Source: Sulfitobacter sp. S190 (GTDB lineage Bacteria; Pseudomonadota; Alphaproteobacteria; Rhodobacterales; Rhodobacteraceae). Taken from it: DNA of 64,000 nucleotides. The stretch covers positions 2,666,001-2,730,000 of the forward strand of contig NZ_CP081120.1 in assembly GCF_025141935.1 (NCBI RefSeq). The letters run 5' to 3'. Each line of letters opens with the position of its first letter. Positions within the stretch are counted from its first letter, which is position 1. The position numbers and the translations under genes were made by a program. The notes under the pieces were generated by a model. It saw only the letters and a list, made by a program, of their open reading frames with translations. It ran no database searches and was not told the DNA's origin. Below, one piece after another: positions 62,133-64,000 of this stretch.

Positions 62133-63755
62133 ATGCAAGATATTGATACCCCCTTTCACGCAGGCGAAATCGAAGCGCAAAAACGCGCGGGCGCGGGCGA
62201 TGTCGCGTCATGGGCCGCCGGGTTCATCCGCGATGCCATGCCCGACCAGCACCGCGCGTTTTTCAGCAATATGCCGTTCCTCGTCACATCAGGCGAGGAT
62301 AGCGCCGGTTTCATCTGGACGACCCTCATCGAAGGACGCGACGGGTTTATCGAATCTCCTGATCCACGCCGGCTCACACTCGACACAGCCATCGATGCGC
62401 GCGATCCGCTGGCTGCGGCCTTCAACGCGGGGGCTGACATCGGCGTATTGGGGATCGAACTGGCCAGCCGCAGACGCAATCGCATGTCGGGCACCATCCG
62501 CCCCGAGAACGGCAGCTATGTCATCGATGTTCGACAGAGTTTTGGCAATTGTCCGCAGTACATCCACGAACGCACATGGCGGCGCGTGACCGATCATACT
62601 CCCGCCGACGCGCTGAGCGGCGATCATCTTACGCCTTCCCAGAGTGCGCTGGTGCGGGGGGCCGATACGCTTTTTATCGGCAGTGGTCACACCGGGCGCG
62701 GGGATGCCGCGTCTGACGGTTTCGATGCCTCGCACCGCGGAGGCGCGCCGGGGTTCGTCGAGGTGGCGGCCCCTGACCGCCTGCGCATTCCCGATTATGC
62801 GGGCAACAACTTTTTCAACACCATCGGCAATCTGATGACCGATCCACGGATCGGGCTGGTATTTGTCGATTTCGCCACGGGCGGTCTGCTGCACGTCAGC
62901 GGGCGCGCACGGGTGGACTGGGCCCCGTCGGGGATGGACAATCCCGCCATCCGCCGCATGATCGACGTGACGGTGGAGCGTGTGATCGAGCGGCCCGCAG
63001 CGCTCTCGCTACGCTGGGCCGCCGATGACGCGGACCTGCGCACGCTGATCGTCCAGCGGAAGGTGGTCGAGGCCGACGGTCTGACATCTTTCTATCTTGC
63101 CGCAGCCGATGGCGACGCGCTTGCCCCGTTCGAGCCGGGACAGCATCTGCCCGTCGAACTGGCGGTTCCGGGCGCGGCTGAACCGGTACGGCGCAGCTAT
63201 TCGCTTTCAGGCCCTGCAGATGCAAAAACCTATCGCCTGACGATCAAACGCGAGGACAAAGGCACCGCATCGCGCTTTTTGCACGACAACATTGCGCAGG
63301 GCGACACCATCGCCGCGCGGCGGCCCTCGGGGGATTTCGTGGTTCCCTGCAGCACCTGCCCGCTGGTGCTGGTAAGTGTCGGCGTCGGGCTGACGCCGAT
63401 GCTCTCGATCCTGCACAGCGTCGCGTCGGAGCAGACAGACAGGCCAGCATGGTACGTCCATGGTGCGCGGGACGGTGCGCAGCACGCCCTTGGTGACGAG
63501 GTCACTCAACTGGCCGCGATGCGCGACAACATACACGTGCACACCGCCTACAGCCGCCCGCGCGACACCGATCTGACCCACGATCAAACCGGCCGGATCA
63601 CCGCACAATCGCTGCTGTCGCTGGGTGCGGGCCCTGACGCGCAGTACATGCTTTGCGGGCCTGCGGCCTTTCTGTCGGACATCCGCACAGGCCTTGAGGA
63701 CGCAGGAGTGCCTGCCGGTAACATCCACTTCGAAACCTTCGGGCCCACCGGCTAG
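62133..63755 (+). CDS. PNPOx-like and ferredoxin-reductase fusion flavoprotein
   Basis: 540-aa two-module protein. Residues 1-280 are a pyridoxamine-phosphate-oxidase-like split barrel (FLVTSGEDSAGFIWTTLIEG ... LLHVSGRARVDWA). Residues 300-540 are a ferredoxin-NADP reductase module with the FAD motif RRSYSLSGPADA, the TIKREDKG loop, the NAD motif LVSVGVGLTPMLSIL and YMLCGPAAFLSDIRTGLEDAG. It ends without a C-terminal 2Fe-2S domain that similar proteins often carry. GGAGGA precedes the ATG. Probably an NADPH-dependent reductase; acceptor unknown. It overlaps a convergent LysR gene by four bases. Confidence 0.85.
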   Translation: MQDIDTPFHAGEIEAQKRAGAGDVASWAAGFIRDAMPDQHRAFFSNMPFLVTSGEDSAGFIWTTLIEGRDGFIESPDPRRLTLDTAIDARDPLAAAFNAGADIGVLGIELASRRRNRMSGTIRPENGSYVIDVRQSFGNCPQYIHERTWRRVTDHTPADALSGDHLTPSQSALVRGADTLFIGSGHTGRGDAASDGFDASHRGGAPGFVEVAAPDRLRIPDYAGNNFFNTIGNLMTDPRIGLVFVDFATGGLLHVSGRARVDWAPSGMDNPAIRRMIDVTVERVIERPAALSLRWAADDADLRTLIVQRKVVEADGLTSFYLAAADGDALAPFEPGQHLPVELAVPGAAEPVRRSYSLSGPADAKTYRLTIKREDKGTASRFLHDNIAQGDTIAARRPSGDFVVPCSTCPLVLVSVGVGLTPMLSILHSVASEQTDRPAWYVHGARDGAQHALGDEVTQLAAMRDNIHVHTAYSRPRDTDLTHDQTGRITAQSLLSLGAGPDAQYMLCGPAAFLSDIRTGLEDAGVPAGNIHFETFGPTG

Positions 63756-64000
63756 GCCTGCGGGGGCGGCACCACGGTCGCAAGGCCAGCGCCCCCCGTG
63801 CCGAAATGGGCACGACAGGCCGCGGCGAAATCCGCCACCACGCGACGCGGGCGGCTTTTGTCATATCCGACCGACAGGGTCAGCGGCGGCAGCGGATCGG
63901 CAATCGGAACGGCCACAACCCTATCCGCCGCATAGGTTTCGGTACTCAGGGGGTGCATGTTCAGGATGGCACAGCCACGGCCCGCCCCCACAAGGCTGCG
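63752..64000 (-). CDS. LysR-family regulator (3' part)
   Basis: The last 82 codons of a gene whose start lies beyond the window; the frame is open to base 64000. LVGAGRGCAILNMHPLSTETY and VRVAVPI-like (RVVAVPIADPLPPLTLSVGYDK) match the end of a LysR effector-binding domain. It converges on the PNPOx-FNR gene. Confidence 0.75.
   Translation of the reverse strand, partial: RSLVGAGRGCAILNMHPLSTETYAADRVVAVPIADPLPPLTLSVGYDKSRPRRVVADFAAACRAHFGTGGAGLATVVPPPQA

Overview
The window looks like a chromosomal segment of a marine alphaproteobacterium of the Rhodobacteraceae (Roseobacter group). It is GC-rich and densely coded, with many ATGA or TGATG gene overlaps. Gene content and order match that group: a TCA-cycle supercluster (mdh, sdhCDAB, sucCDAB, lpdA) interleaved with ethylmalonyl-CoA pathway genes (ccr, ecm, a CitE-type malyl-CoA thioesterase, mesaconyl-CoA hydratase), a luxRI quorum-sensing pair next to ccr, an HvrA/H-NS-like protein and TIGR02302/TIGR02186 family proteins. 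No rRNA, tRNA, insertion sequence, prophage or CRISPR array was seen.

Layout. 1-4.2 kb: the end of a BMP-family substrate-binding protein, then the ATPase and two permeases of a nucleoside-type ABC importer. 4.3-8.2 kb: TSUP exporter, TIGR02186 protein, SDR and a RecD/UvrD-like helicase. 8.2-12.9 kb (all minus strand): plsB-like acyltransferase, ccr, a 71-codon ORF, luxR, luxI. 13-19.3 kb: ecm, H-NS-like protein, lipoprotein, deoD, a DUF1989 protein and an FAD-dependent dehydrogenase. 19.3-26.3 kb (minus strand): sdhC-sdhD-sdhA, a sulfotransferase-like gene, a lipoprotein and sdhB, with a DUF1194 protein and mdh upstream. 26.4-32.2 kb: PRC-barrel protein, second TSUP protein, then mcl2-nnrU-DUF1737-mch-DUF4344. 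32.4-43.6 kb (plus strand): sucC, three uncharacterised envelope genes, sucD, sucA, sucB, two MAPEG genes and lpdA. 43.6-48.7 kb: sterol-desaturase-family protein, PPOX flavoprotein, plsC, ftsX, ftsE and a zinc-ribbon membrane protein. 48.7-55.3 kb: TIGR02302 protein, lysA, DUF2834 protein, two tiny lipoproteins, argH and a TlpA thioredoxin. 55.4-64 kb: Hint-domain protein, LpxR-like protein, phosphonate-monoesterase-like sulfatase, pirin, LysR, GST, a PNPOx-FNR fusion and a partial LysR.

How it fits together. The core 10-43 kb encodes acetyl-CoA assimilation through the ethylmalonyl-CoA pathway, feeding malate and succinyl-CoA into the TCA enzymes encoded beside it. Two regulatory layers can be read from the DNA. 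First, paired copies of the palindrome TGTGATCACA, about two helical turns apart, lie before both sdhCDAB and the sucC operon, suggesting one shared regulator. Second, the luxRI unit beside ccr carries a perfect CtrA-type box (TTAA-N7-TTAA), a C5/G5 dyad and a dyad before luxI, suggesting a link between quorum sensing and the CtrA phosphorelay. I did not find a wholly new multi-gene system. The most interesting leads are these regulatory elements, the folded sucD-sucA spacer, a hairpin over the helicase start codon and the unknown envelope genes inside the suc operon.
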